Shown here in pieces: positions 1-10,650 of a DNA stretch of 64,000 nt (its first letter is position 1; every line of letters starts with the position of its first letter). Source of the DNA: Chrysophaeum taylorii (lineage: Eukaryota > Sar > Pelagophyceae > Pelagomonadales > Pelagomonadaceae); assembly GCA_029834535.1 (NCBI GenBank), contig JAQMWT010000524.1, forward strand, positions 604,996-668,995, read 5' to 3'. Both the position numbers and the translations under genes were made by a program. The notes under the pieces are model-generated. The model saw only the letters and a program-made list of their open reading frames with translations, made no database searches and was not told where the DNA came from.

Positions 1-1
1 C

Positions 2-1105
2 TACTCTCAGTCACTATTAGAATGGTGCAAACTTTACGAAACACGCTCGGGGAACAACTCGACTCGCGATCCTGAAGTTTTAAGGCTAGTTGATCCCAAT
101 GATGTTCGCCCGTTATTGGAGTCCTTGTTAACGATATACAATGAGACGAAATTCTCCTCTAACCGACGCTTGGACAAACCCGCATCATGGATTCCATATA
201 TCCCTGGTACTACCGCTACCAAGCCACCTAAAGTATTACTGATGGACACCATTCATCAGTCCCACGACTCTCTAAACAACGCTTATTCATTGTTAGCTAC
301 CGTCGCTGGACAGTCTGGCTTTAATGCTCGTAAGCTTCGTAACGCAAAAGATAAAGCGTCGACAATTTCTTCTCGAGACACGTCCTACTATCGCCCACCT
401 TCTAATTATAATGTCAAAGGCACCAGTTTTGATCGTCCTGTCTACTCACAATCCACTAATCGCAACTCACGCTCTAATATGTCACTAATGGATCGAGCTA
501 CTTATCAAGTAGACCGTCTTCGCCATCTGTTTAGTAAGTTACAGGAAGCAAATCCCAATCCTTCTACCGATTCTAAAATAGTACAAGAAGAAATGAAGAG
601 GTTACTAAGTACCCTCTGGACCACTGCTTCTCAAGCTTCTACACAGACCCTCGATACAGAAGAAGCCACCCAAGTTCACCTATACCTATCACGAGCCGAT
701 ACAATGTCCAACACCATCTCGAATCTTCTAGAGACAGATAAAGAGTCTCACATGGTAGAAGAAAAGGATCAAGTTGAAACTTCTGCTCCTGCAGCGTCCC
801 CCAGTGATGCGGAGCAGAGGGGGGCTGCTGAAACGGAAAAGATGTTTCACACTTTTCTATCTATCAAAGATGATGAAATCGATAATATTCCTCAACCATT
901 ACTGCAACACATTAATGCTAAAGCACAGAATGCTATCGTTCGTCGTCAAGCACGGGGAGCTTCTTTTCACTCTGAGCTTCCCAATAATCAACATAACGAA
1001 GAAAACGAGGATGATACAGATCCCCCTGTGTTGCTCCTGAAATTAAACAATGGTTTTACACTTGTCGTGGTACCTTCCGAACAAACGCAAAGTTTCATGA
1101 CTTAG
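2..1105 (+). pseudogene. copia-1 gag region (partial)
   Basis: The frame is open from the first bases of the window, so the start lies upstream. The product is hydrophilic and rich in Ser, Thr, Asn and Gln, with a charged acidic segment near the end (about residues 330-345), as expected for a structural Gag. I see no CCHC zinc knuckle. The frame ends at TAG 1103-1105, but the same frame continues directly into the protease region, so this stop either is a decay mutation or marks a gag-pol boundary. A 26 bp palindrome-flanked insert sits in frame at 798-823. Assignment as Gag rests on position ahead of the protease; sequence alone would not prove it. Confidence 0.6.
798..823. repeat. 26 bp hairpin-type insert in copia-1 gag (copy 1)
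   Basis: A 26 bp unit with a C5 left arm and a G5 right arm. It is identical base for base to 5970-5995. In both places it is read in the same frame and encodes the peptide PSDAEQRG. Confidence 0.7.
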
Positions 1106-1810
1106 TATGTGTTTGGTCAAAGTTCTACACATGCTTGTTATGCAACAATGCTTAAACTGTATAATGAATACAACTTACCATTAATGACTACACCTGGGTA
1201 TGCAGATACGCGCGCTTCTCAACATGTGGTTAACTTTAAACGTTACGCCGACCCACTGCATATCGTTAAACTGCCCGAATCCTTGTCACCCGCCATCCAG
1301 ACGGCTACAGACACCCAAAGTATCACACATGCAATGATAACAAGAAGAGGCATTCCTGCTCTTCCAAAGCATCCTAACGTTGGATATGTCAAGCTGGATG
1401 TTGCTCTTTTCCTACCCAAACAAAATCAACAAAACGAACCTGATTTGCACATCATCAGCATGACTCAATGGGGAGAAGACAAACTTGGTATACATCTCTA
1501 TGGGGTTGAGTTTAAAGGACAATCATCTATCCAGAGCAAGATTGACGACAACGTCAAGATTACTTTGTTTAGATTAAACAATTTGTTACCTTCTCTCCCA
1601 ATCTATTCGTTACAGCAAGCTAAAGCTCGAAAAATGGAACTACGCTCTTTACAGTTCCGATTGAGTGCTTTTAACGAACAACGTGAGATGCTTAAACTAT
1701 ATTCCAAACTTCTCGAACGTGTAATTTACGTCCCGTGGTTTAAAACCATTTTGGAGTCCATGCACTCACAGTTGCCTTATGTTCGCAGACATTTCTCACC
1801 TCCTGTATGA
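1106..1810 (+). pseudogene. copia-1 aspartic protease region
   Basis: Same reading frame as the upstream gag. The retropepsin active-site block reads D-T-R-A-S-Q-H-V-V at 1205-1231, where the family has D-T/S-G-A-S, so the glycine next to the catalytic Asp is replaced by Arg and the protease would be expected to be inactive. The following 190 residues form a spacer up to the methyltransferase motif I and include a charged helical stretch (about 1610-1720). The frame ends at TGA 1808-1810 and continues in phase afterwards. Protease identity is inferred from this motif plus its place between gag and the later pol domains. Confidence 0.6.
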
Positions 1811-4097
1811 CGCAAGTTTAATACACGCTTGCTCCTTACTGTAACAACCACTTCTAATTCACGAGTACCGACTGTAACTCTACTTTGCTCCGGGATGTCC
1901 ACTCCTGCATTCTTGGCTTGTGCTTCCAATGACTTGCGAATCAACATTAACGTTAAAGTTCTTAATGAAAGCGATGAAAATCTTGCGCATATGCTACGAA
2001 GACGGATTGGTAATTCCATCGAAGTGTTTCCGTCACTACCAAAGTTCCTCACCTATCTGCATCGAGCATCGGGTGCTGAACGTGCATGATACTACTCTGA
2101 CATTGTGGAATTGACTTCCCCATGTACTAATCGTAACATAATCAATGGGAGATCTATATCAACTTCCGAGCGAGATATGGACGACTCTTTATTTCCAAGT
2201 GCTCTAAGTGTACTTGAGCTTTTAAAGCCCCTTGTTCTTTTTATGGAGATGACACCACCACACTCTGCATCATATGAAGATCATATACGAGTTGCTAACC
2301 TGATCTTCTCCACAATGCATTACACGGTGGACATATGCGATCGCTTTCCATGTTACTTGTGTGGAGATTATCAAGCTAGAGAAAGATGGATCCTCGTTGC
2401 TCGCAAATATAATACCGGCCCACTAGATTTGCTTTCTTGGCCCAAAAAGCGAGTTACTTCCTTCCTGGACATTGCGGATCATGTTAACTCCATAAGTCGC
2501 AAGTTAATTGTCGACGAACCCTGGACACAGGTCTTCTCGGATGTACCATTCGTTTCCATGCCCAAAACTTACAGCAGCTTCAGTCGCACAGGATCCGTTC
2601 GCCTAACAGTTGCCGAGCTAGAGACAATAACCATGCTGTTCCTCCGTTTGCATTCATATAAAACTAACCCTGCGATCGCTAACCGTTGGTTGCGATGGAG
2701 GACGGCGCCTAACACGCTTGCTCCCTGCGGCGGCCCCGGCCGTCCCGGAGTGAGACGGTGCCTGCTCGCCTCCCGGGCTGGCCGGTTAGCACCCGGAAAG
2801 TCCGCGCTGGGATGGGGTTCGCTCGGTTGGGCAGAACGCGACGGACAGGTCGATTGTTCGTGGACCAACACGTTTGCGGCCTGCGACGCTCTTGCACGAC
2901 TTCGCACAAGACCGCGCGCAGTGGCGGCCCGTCATCAACGAGTCCTCGTCCCTCGCCTCAGCCCCAACTGCGTGATTTTCCTCTGTGATTCCGGATCGGC
3001 TCCTGCCTGTCCGGCCTGGCTCCCATGCTCGGGAGAGGTCTGAAGTTAGTTAGTTAGTTAGTTAGTTAAAACAATCGAACACCCAAGTCAAGACGAAGTG
3101 GGGGGCATTTCTAACTTTTGCCAAGGATTCTTAACGTATTCAAGAAAGCCCCTTACGTGTATGACTTCACCTATTGAACTTAAGGCCTTTGTTATCCTCT
3201 ATAACACTATGGAGCGCTTGTTCCCAAATTCCACTACATTACCTGTGTCTTTTCGTATTACAACTATCGAATCTAACCAACCATCTCACAGGTTATTTTT
3301 AAACAAATCCTCTACTTTCTCCATTATCTACATCACTGGCGGAAGACATACAGGTAGAGACATCACAGTTTCTAACTCCTCCTCTAAATACCAGGCACAC
3401 ATAAGTGCATTTGGGGAAACCTACATCTTGCAAACACATGAAACAGGAATTGATAAGACTGCTTCCCTCAATCCTGTTACCGGTTTTCTTTGGTTATGCC
3501 AAGCTTACCACCATCATAATGAAACCCAAGACACCTGTCGTCTCGTGCAAACACTGGTCTCCTACACTTCACCTGTGCTTCATGGCTCTTTCAATTTCCA
3601 TCCCTAGACAAATCATCTTGAGTTTATCGATAGAATCTTTGCTTTAAGTGACATGCATCTGTCTCAAAGCAGGTACCTTGGCTTCATTACATCTAGTGAC
3701 AGAAAGATGGGCGCCAAAGTTCATTCTATTCACACACCAACTCCGACTATTCTTGGATTTACGAACATGATCCTTTACGATCCACGGCTTGATCGCATTC
3801 GACACTACTCAACTCGTGAACTGGCACGCGCCAATAACTTCACAGCGTACCAAATTAATTTTCTTCTGTATTTGTCCCCGGACCTTTGCTGTGACATAAT
3901 TGCTAATGCTATTCTGGCTGGAACCTATCATGTAATTTATACACAGTTGTGTCAGCTTGTCTATGATTTGCGTAAATTAACGTTATCACCATCTTTCGAC
4001 CCTGATCATGCTTCTCTAACCAAAAACTATAGGACAACCTTTTTCACTAACATGTTTCCAGCTGACACATCCTTAATATTAAACCAGAGTTCTATCA
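1811..4097 (+). pseudogene. copia-1 C5-cytosine DNA methyltransferase domain, split by SINE
   Basis: Would transfer a methyl group from AdoMet to cytosine C5 in DNA. Motifs in order: motif I with TLLCSGMSTPAF at about 1878-1913 (AdoMet loop); motif IV DIVELTSPCTN at 2099-2131, with the catalytic Cys after Pro; motif VI LFMEMTPP at about 2237-2260, keeping the Glu but not the usual Asn-Val; motif VIII YQARERW at 2368-2388 (QxRxR); motif IX RHYSTRELARANNF at about 3798-3840; motif X-like IIANAILAG at 3898-3925 (GNAV position). The target-recognition region between VIII and IX is very long. SINE copy 1 (2665-3066) sits inside it; removal with one TAAAAC duplication restores the frame. In-frame stops at 2087 and 3605. 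Copia-2 has a related domain in the same place. Confidence 0.8.
2665..3066 (+). mobile_element. SINE-like retroposon copy 1 with (GTTA)n tail
   Basis: 402 bp, GC-rich, ending in a (GTTA)n tail, with a target duplication TAAAAC at 2659-2664 and 3067-3072. Deleting the element plus one duplication rejoins the methyltransferase frame exactly. The body is shared with 4098-4651 and 16164-16525. Weak A-box-like (about 2785) and B-box-like GGTTCGCTC (about 2818) sites suggest a pol III promoter. No coding capacity, so probably mobilised by a LINE-type enzyme. Confidence 0.8.
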
Positions 4098-4651
4098 ATA
4101 ACTAACTAACTAACTTCAGACCTCTCCCGAGCATGGGAGCCAGGCCGGACAGGCAGGAGCCGATCCGGAATCACAGAGGAAAATCACGCAGTTGGGGCTG
4201 AGGCGAGGGACGAGGACTCGTTGATGACGGACCGCCACTGCGCGCGGTCTTGTGCGAAGTCGTGCAAGAGCGTCGCAGGCCGCAAACGTGCTGGTCCACG
4301 AACAATCGACCTGTCTTTAAATGTCGACTGCTAAGAGGGGGGGGGTGTGTGTGGGGAGCATGAAGGATGTGGGTGGGTTTGTGGGGTATGAGGGATGTGC
4401 CTGACGGGCGGAGATAAGTACGCGGGACCTAGTCGGGGTCATCGCCGAGGCCTGCCTCGAATCGACCTGTCCGTCGCGTTCTGCCCAACCGAGCGAACCC
4501 CATCCCAGCGCGGACTTTCCGGGTGCTAACCGGCCAGCCCGGGAGGCGAGCAGGCACCGTCTCACTCCGGGACGGCCGGGGCCGCCGCAGGGAGCAAGCG
4601 TGTTAGGCGCCGTCCTCCATCGCAACCAACGGTTAACGATCGCAGGGTTAG
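4098..4651 (-). mobile_element. SINE-like retroposon copy 2, inverted, carrying a nested R2 repeat
   Basis: Same family as 2665-3066 but in opposite orientation. Target duplication GTTCTATCA (9 bp) at 4089-4097 and 4652-4660. The tail reads (TAAC)n on the left. Removal joins the end of methyltransferase motif X to the integrase zinc-finger region in frame. A 144 bp R2 repeat is inserted at 4316-4459. Confidence 0.8.
4316..4459 (+). mobile_element. R2 short dispersed repeat nested in SINE copy 2
   Basis: Begins with the family core TTTAAATGTCGACTGCTAAG followed by a G run and a TG-rich tract. Flanked by a 12 bp duplication AATCGACCTGTC (4304-4315 and 4460-4471). SINE copy 1 has the uninterrupted single copy of this target, giving a direct empty-site comparison. 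Other copies occur near 9500, 37838, 39150, 40270, 47690, 61770 and 62815. Confidence 0.75.
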
Positions 4652-4660
4652 GTTCTATCA

Positions 4661-6928
4661 CAGTGTTATACATTTCTAATGAAGCATTCCAATGTTGTGA
4701 CAACCTCTCCTCCAACCACGAACTTCCATTGTTTCATCTCGATTCAGTAGCCCATGTATTCATGTCTAACATCTCATCCGTAGATGAAACATCTACTTCC
4801 CAAACTAAAATGAAACACATTCCTCTCATAACTCCAAGACAGCTACATGAGAAACATGCTTCTTTTGACAGAAAAGTACATGCCAGTGGCACTCTAGCTT
4901 TTCGAGATGCCCAGAGACATGCCACAAATTTTCACAACATTCACCATTCTAGTGATTCTCAGGCTATAATAGCTGTTCAGGTCATTGCCAGCCCGGGACA
5001 TCATCCCTCAGATGTGCCCTACCGTAATTTTTTGTGTGGATTGTACCTTACATAAAGTACGTTTTCCTCACCCACATCATCTTACCAAGCAACCTTCATT
5101 TGAAAAAGTCTTTCAACCTGGTGAAGCCTGGGCATGTGATGGTGGTTACGTATCTGTCCTATCCGAATGGGGCTCTTTTCGCCACATTTTAGTTTTCAAA
5201 TGTTTCATCTCTAAATTTTTGTTGGTGTACTTTTGTCGTACTACTAATGCTAGTGAATTTTGTAATGCCCTCGAGTTTGTTCGCAATTTTTGCTCCACCT
5301 ATGTTCATGTACAATCAAAACAAATTTATTGTGACTCTTTTAAACCCTATTTATCTCAACACGTTACCACTCCCTTCCGTGTTGAACATGGCATTAATAT
5401 GTCTGCTTTCCCTCCCTACTTACATGTGTTTAATCACGAAGTAGAAGCCGCTGTTGGTCATATAGCAACTGCTGCGTGTACACGACTCCGGCATATGCTT
5501 AATGTATCCTATAAAGGTCACCGCCTAACAGATCCGGCACCACACTACCCGTGGGCTGTTATACATGCTATTCAATCGTACAATCTCCTCCCTAATGTCT
5601 CTCTCGAACGCATTTATAATAAAGTCCTAAGCCCCCAACAAGTTTTGTTGGACCAATGTAATGTTCCCCAACAAGACTACCTCAAACATTTTGGTTCTGT
5701 TTGTTATTTGCATCTAAAATCTAATAAATTTCACAAATATGAACCTCGATGTCGTCCCTACATCTACTTATGTGGCGCTAATGTTATTAACCCTTTAGTC
5801 ACACCCCATGTTAACCACTTAGCTGATGTTGTCCTCAATCCTGAGAACGGCCAAGTCCGTGTCTCTTCTAAACTTACCTTTCCTCATCTCACTTCTAATT
5901 CTCCTCCCGATTACGAACAACATCCCCCACCTGCACCTTCACCCGAAATACCCTTTTCTGTTCAACGCACCCCCAGTGATGCGGAGCAGAGGGGGAATGC
6001 TATGTCCAACGACATTGAACACGAGAGGGGGACTCCTTCACCCCTCGCACACGCTCCTACTCCCGTTCCCGCATGTGCTCCCGCTGCTTCTGCACCCACT
6101 GCTTCTGTCGCCACACCTCCGGCATCTGAAGTGTCATCCACCACTTTACCCATTTTACAATCCTATCGGTCCCTCTACTCCCAAGATGTCCTTCGTCTCA
6201 CCCGCGGTCCTAATCACCCTCAGCCTCGTCGCAAGACCAATCTCACGGCTGTTCTCACTCGTATTGCTTCACCAACCGTTGCCGCTTATAAACAAGCTGG
6301 TGGCACGCTTGCTGACTTCAAGTATGACCTCTCCAAGCAGTATATAACTTTCTGCGACCCCACCCTCCACTCCCTTCATATTGCTCACGGCATCCACTGG
6401 ATGGCTATGCCTCCAGAGGGGGAATTTACACAAACTCTTCATCATCATGTTCACCAAGCGCTATTCCAGTCTTCTTCTGGTATGTGTCATAGTAGCCTTA
6501 ACCATCCGTCGGCGGATGCCACTCTTGTTCATCTCCTCGACGACTTTAGCTTCTCGGACCTTCACCTTCCTCGCGCTCTTGTTCATCTAATTTCTGAACA
6601 CGCCCACGCTTTTCGAGTTCCTCCCGCTCAATATGCCTATGCTTTGCTCACGCCTCATTCCAGTTTGGATCATAATGATGCTTCCTATGGTGCCTCCGAG
6701 CCTCACCTCCCCGCCATTGAAGACTACATCACTGTGCAGTCTCATTACATTGATGCACACCTTGGAGATGACCCTCTACTAGTTATTCAACTTGTCGAAG
6801 ATCCAGATCCCGATCACACTAACGCTATTGTTGATTCTTACACGATCATCCACCTTACCCATGCTCAAGATCCCAGCACTGTTGGTCCGGACGAATGTAA
6901 AATTCAAAGCCAAGGATATCAAGATTGA
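4661..6928 (+). pseudogene. copia-1 integrase and linker
   Basis: The zinc-binding part is read in frame 1 (4661-5055); the catalytic core continues in frame 2, so one frame change lies near 4985-5055. The distal half of the HHCC finger is readable as CVDCTLHK near 5040. Core acidic residues: ACDGGY near 5135, YCDSF near 5330 and NHEVEAAVG near 5435, giving D-D-E. The core is followed by the usual copia C-terminal block (about 5690-5770) and a Pro/Ser-rich linker (5900-6250). A 26 bp hairpin-type insert sits in this linker at 5970-5995. The frame ends at 6928 while RT continues in frame 0 from about 6890, so another frameshift separates them. Confidence 0.8.
5970..5995. repeat. 26 bp hairpin-type insert in copia-1 linker (copy 2)
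   Basis: Identical in all 26 positions to 798-823, with the C5/G5 arms, and read in the same frame as PSDAEQRG. The surrounding sequences are unrelated. Confidence 0.7.
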
Positions 6929-7990
6929 TGAATATGAGTTGACCCGCCTCAAAGGTCTTTCTGAGGCTGACCGTAAGGCTTATATCTCCGCGATTTCTAA
7001 GGAGATTTTTGACATTGTCAAGTTTGGCTGCTTTAAACTCTCGTTGCCTATGGTCAACTCCAAGCCCATTGATACCCGACTGGTATTACGAATAAAAACC
7101 AATGCTGCCGGCGAATACATCAAACATAAAGCGAGACTGGTCCTACGAGGATTCTTAGCTTCCCTGGGCACCGACTTTTTAAACACATTTAGTCCAATGG
7201 CGCAGCTCACCGGTATCCGTTGTGTTCTGGCGCTCGCAGCCCACCTCCGACTTCCCGTCTACCACATAGACGCCCCTAATGCCTTTGTTCAAGCCCCGAT
7301 AGACTCTCATGTCTACGTTAAATTGCCACAAGGTATTCACCTACTTGATCCAGAAGATGCAAAATATCAAGGACGACGTCTCCCAAAACTACTTAAATCT
7401 CTTTGTGGATTACGACAGAGTGCTGCTCTTTGGAACTAAACCATAAATGGTTTCTTCGACACGCTAGGCTATAAACGCTTTCGAACAGATACACGCATCT
7501 ATGCTAAAGTCCAATCCGATGCTACGTTTTTACTTTGTACGCTATCAGTGGATGATGTTGTTATCATCTGTACATCGGAAAGTCTACGTCGTGAATTCCA
7601 ACAAGCCATGAAGAAGGAATACTCCGTTGAAAACTTTGAAGAAGTTCATACTCTCTTAGGTATGCGCATAACTCGCACTACCGATGGCTCCATCTCACTT
7701 GACTGCCAAGCTAAGATTGATGCATTGTTTGAAGAGTATCCCATCTTAACGCAGTTACGTCCCACATCAACTCCTATGTCCCCTTCAACTACATATAAAA
7801 CTGTAGAGCCATCTTCTGATATGAAAAGTTCATCCAACACATCTTCTCCACCTTACTTGGCAAGCTCACTTTTGTACAGTTGGCCTGTCGCCCTGATTTA
7901 TCACAAAGCCTCAGTCGCTGTTCCCAAGGAATGCATAATCCAGCGTATTTGCATGTCCAAGTATTACAGGAACTCTTCGCTATTTGCGCA
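6890..7990 (+). pseudogene. copia-1 reverse transcriptase
   Basis: Typical Ty1/copia RT: a start block with TRLVLRIK and HKARLVLRGF (7075-7155), the AP(N)AFVQAPI block near 7270, SLCGLRQSAALWN at 7400-7437, and the catalytic box as SVDDVVI at about 7546-7566. An in-frame TAA at 7437-7439 stands where elements of this type have Gln or Lys after the LWN block. The frame moves from 0 to 2 near 7830 (LLGKLTFVQLACRPD) and to 1 near 7970. The element cannot make an intact RT now. Confidence 0.88.
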
Positions 7991-8720
7991 AGCCTGAAAA
8001 ACGCAATCTTCGACTATGGTACTACTCCGGTTCTTCCGCTCTAATGGACCATCTTAGATTTCTCATCGGCAATCGTACCGATATGGCAACCATGCTGGAT
8101 TACACTAAAGAACAAGTGGATTCAGATAATTTTGATCCACTGGTCGCGTTCGTCGATGCTGATAATGCACCCTCTTATGAACAAGATCGCAAATCTACAA
8201 CTGGTTATGCCATCTTTTTATTTGGTTCCCTCATCACTTGGAAGTCCAAACTACAGCCTATCACAGCTACTTCCACGCATGAGAGTGAACTTATTGCCCT
8301 TAATATGTGTGCTGTTGACGTGGTCTGGTTACGTAACTGTTAACGGAAATGGCTTTTGCTATAAACCCGCAATACTATCTTCGCCAACCTCCAGGGAAAG
8401 ATTTGTTATTAGATTATGATGCATATGACAACCCTCTCCCATCCGACATGTCATTTATGCGCAACAGTTCTATACTTGGAGACTCTGCTTCTGCTATCCA
8501 TCTGTCAAATAATCCTGACAGTGCGACCAAAGCCAAAGCCATTAGCACACGCTGGTTTCGTATTCGTGACTATGTGCACCTAAGACGTATTCGCTTGCAC
8601 CATGTTTCTGGCACCAAAAATATCGCTGATGGATTCACTAAACCCTTTGGTGCTCCTCTTTTCACTAGATTTCGCACGTTACTTGGTTTACAACAACCCA
8701 TAGCCCAGCAAGATGCTTAA
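7984..8720 (+). pseudogene. copia-1 RNase H
   Basis: RNase HI of the copia type: FVDADNAPSYEQDRKSTTGY at about 8148-8207, followed by WKSKLQ and the TSTHESELIAL block (Glu of the active site) near 8270-8300. The frame is broken by TAA at 8341-8343 and resumes in another phase at 8349-8720 with GDSASAIHLSNN (catalytic Asp) and STRWFRIRDYV. A single indel near 8345 explains the break. Removes the RNA strand of the RNA/DNA hybrid during cDNA synthesis. Confidence 0.85.
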
Positions 8721-9456
8721 TCATCACCCTTCACTATGTCCGCAATGACATTAAACTAGCCCTCCTGGAAAACGGTAATTGTGGCTCGCTGAAAACATAA
8801 AAAAATATGAAGGTCTCCATAAAATGAATCCTGCCAAGACCAAGGATGCCGCGAGCCGAGGTTACTCAGTATTGAATCGTGGACGCGGTGGCATTTCTGC
8901 ACTGTCCTCACCGTTTAATGCTTTGAACCCAGGACTTGCCCCTACTGGTTCTCCCAATAGCCGTAAACACCAAACATATCTTTCTGTTGCTCAAGGAAAT
9001 AAATCCCCCCCAGTGACTCCTACGTCACGATCAAATCAACATAATCTTTAATATACTAACTCTCATGTTAAAAGCACAGAGTACTATCTGTTAAAGCACT
9101 GCAAATTCGATGTTATGGCGATGATGTCTGGGAGCGTTCTTTCGCTTGGTACTCAACCACCAATTTTTTTGCTACCGTCACCTAAGGATCCTCAATGTTG
9201 GTATCAGCCCAGCCAACAGCTGCTTACTGGCGCACAACAAAACAACTGCATTGATAATCTTCATTTCTTGAGTTCCCTCCTGTGTCTAAAGACCAAACGT
9301 GTGCGCAATGCGCCTAATGTACCGGTAAATGAGGGTATTCGATTGCATCGATACCCACCTATTAAAGGCGTTGTCAAAGTCCATGTAATGTGTACCAAAT
9401 GTTTTAATAAAACCGACGCACCGGGTACGCAGCTTGTTCTCGCTATCTTATCTTAA
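8721..9456 (+). other. region downstream of copia-1 RNase H with two small open frames
   Basis: Two frames in the same phase, 8779-9051 (Ser/Pro/Asn-rich) and 9115-9456, separated by stops. No family recognised. They could be the 3' untranslated part or an extra 3' gene of copia-1, possibly continued after the Helitron insertion by the frames at 10654-12018. A CxxC pair (MCTKCF) near 9390 is the only notable motif. Confidence 0.3.
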
Positions 9457-9616
9457 CTACTAATCGACAGATGTTTGTCTGTCTGTCTGTTTGTTTGTCT
9501 TTAAATGTCGACTGCTAAGAGGGGGGGGGTTGTTTGTCCCTCGATTTAGGGTAAGGATCAGGTAGGCGCGAGAGTAAGGACCAGGTAGGCGCGCGAGCCA
9601 GACAGTGACCAAGCCG

Positions 9617-10335
9617 TCCGCGGCGACCTCGCAGACTATTTCCACGACCCGCGGCGGCTCTTTCAGCGCGCCATTCTCACGCCCCGTCGAAACGATGTCG
9701 AAATGATGTTGTCGATGCTGACAACGCGCGCGTGACCGCGGCCTTTTTTTCCCGGAGACGAGGCGTCGGAGTTCTTTGACTAGGTTGGGTCGGAAGACGA
9801 CGCTTCGCCCTCAAGAGTCGAGTTTTGAACTCCCTGACAACCAACGGCATGCTGACTTTGATCGCGAGCTTAATGTCTTCGCAACCTCGACCCGTCGCAC
9901 GGCCACTGCAACGGTACCAGATATAGGTTGGGTCGGAAGACGACGCTTCGCCCTCAAGAGTCGAGTTTTGAACTCCCTGACAACCAACGGCATGCTGACT
10001 TTGATCGCGAGCTCAAAGTCTTCGCAACCTCGACCCGTCGCACGGCCACTGCAACAGTACCAGATACATGATCGATCGTGTCGTTGTCACCGAGGCTCCT
10101 CCAGCCTGTATCCCTTAAGGCCCGCCGACGCCAAACGATCAGCAAGAGCCAGGGCCAGACGCCCCGCGAGGTCGGCGTCCTCTTGGCGAAGCCCGTCTTC
10201 TGCCACGTCCAGCTCTACGTGGCTCTCTGTCGATCGGCAACCCCGAGGATATCCTCTTCTTGGTCGACGACTCCACCCTACTCCACACGTGCTGCGCAAT
10301 ACCGATAAGCCCTCTCCCAGCGTCTACACGCGCAC
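9617..10335 (+). pseudogene. Helitron Pif1-like helicase remnant (C-terminal third)
   Basis: Frames shift several times, but the order of blocks matches the Helitron RepHel helicase end: GDLADYFHDP then QRAILTPRRND near 9630-9690, LRNLDPSHGHCNGT near 9880-9915 (and again near 10030), RYMIDRVVVTEAPP near 10063-10105, then SKSQGQTPREVGV and PVFCHVQLYVALCR at about 10140-10235, the last being helicase motif VI. Helitrons are rolling-circle transposons using Rep and 5'-3' helicase activities; only this helicase end is present. A 143 bp tandem duplication (9781-9923 and 9924-10066) repeats the LRNLDP block, so the copy is certainly non-functional. Confidence 0.75.
9781..10066 (+). repeat. 143 bp tandem duplication inside the helicase remnant
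   Basis: Units 9781-9923 and 9924-10066 are nearly identical, differing at only a few positions (for example around 9873 against 10016). The other two Helitron copies carry a single unit. Confidence 0.85.
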
Positions 10336-10650
10336 TATAGGTTAACTTACTGGGACCAGGTGAACTTACTGGAACCAGGTGAACTTACGGAGGTTAGAGA
10401 TTGGGACTAGGTGAAATTAGTGACCAGGCGAACTTACTGAGACCAAGTGAACTTACTGGGGTTTTTAGAGTAAACTCAAAGGTTAGCGGCGTGTGCGGAT
10501 CAAAGCAGCTTAGATTGGCGGGGGTGACGGCGACGAGTTCAAAGGAAAGTGGATGTGAGCACGAGTGGGTTTACGCCGAATTTACTGGGGTTGGAGATTG
10601 GGACTAGGTGAACTTAACGGGGACAAGGTGAACTTACTGGCCTGCACTTG
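10336..10650 (+). repeat. degenerate short-repeat array (GAACTTACTGG type)
   Basis: Irregular copies of GAACTTACTGGGACCAGGT and shortened variants, mixed with non-repeat spacer. The same kind of array in inverse orientation occupies 39172-39535 and 61806-62092, each time at the 3' side of the helicase remnant. Confidence 0.75.

Larger units (their letters stand above)
1..9050 (+). mobile_element. copia-1: decayed Ty1/copia LTR retrotransposon, 5' truncated by window
   Basis: Order of parts on the plus strand: gag (2-1105), aspartic protease (about 1109-1810), cytosine methyltransferase (about 1829-4097), integrase (4661-5900), reverse transcriptase (about 6895-7990), RNase H (7984-8720). Integrase before RT is diagnostic of Ty1/copia. 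Two SINE-like copies (2665-3066 and 4098-4651) interrupt the methyltransferase; removing each with one target duplication rejoins the reading frame. Further damage: in-frame stops at 1103, 1808, 2087, 3605 and 7437, and frame changes near 5000, 6890, 7840 and 7970. The 5' LTR lies outside the window and I could not identify the 3' LTR, so the right end is approximate. Confidence 0.85.

Noticed and set aside
2665-4651. Inverted pair 2665-3066 / 4098-4651 as the ends of one foldback transposon
   Set aside because: Each copy has its own, different target duplication, and the sequence between them is copia-1 coding in the same frame as its flanks. They are two separate insertions.
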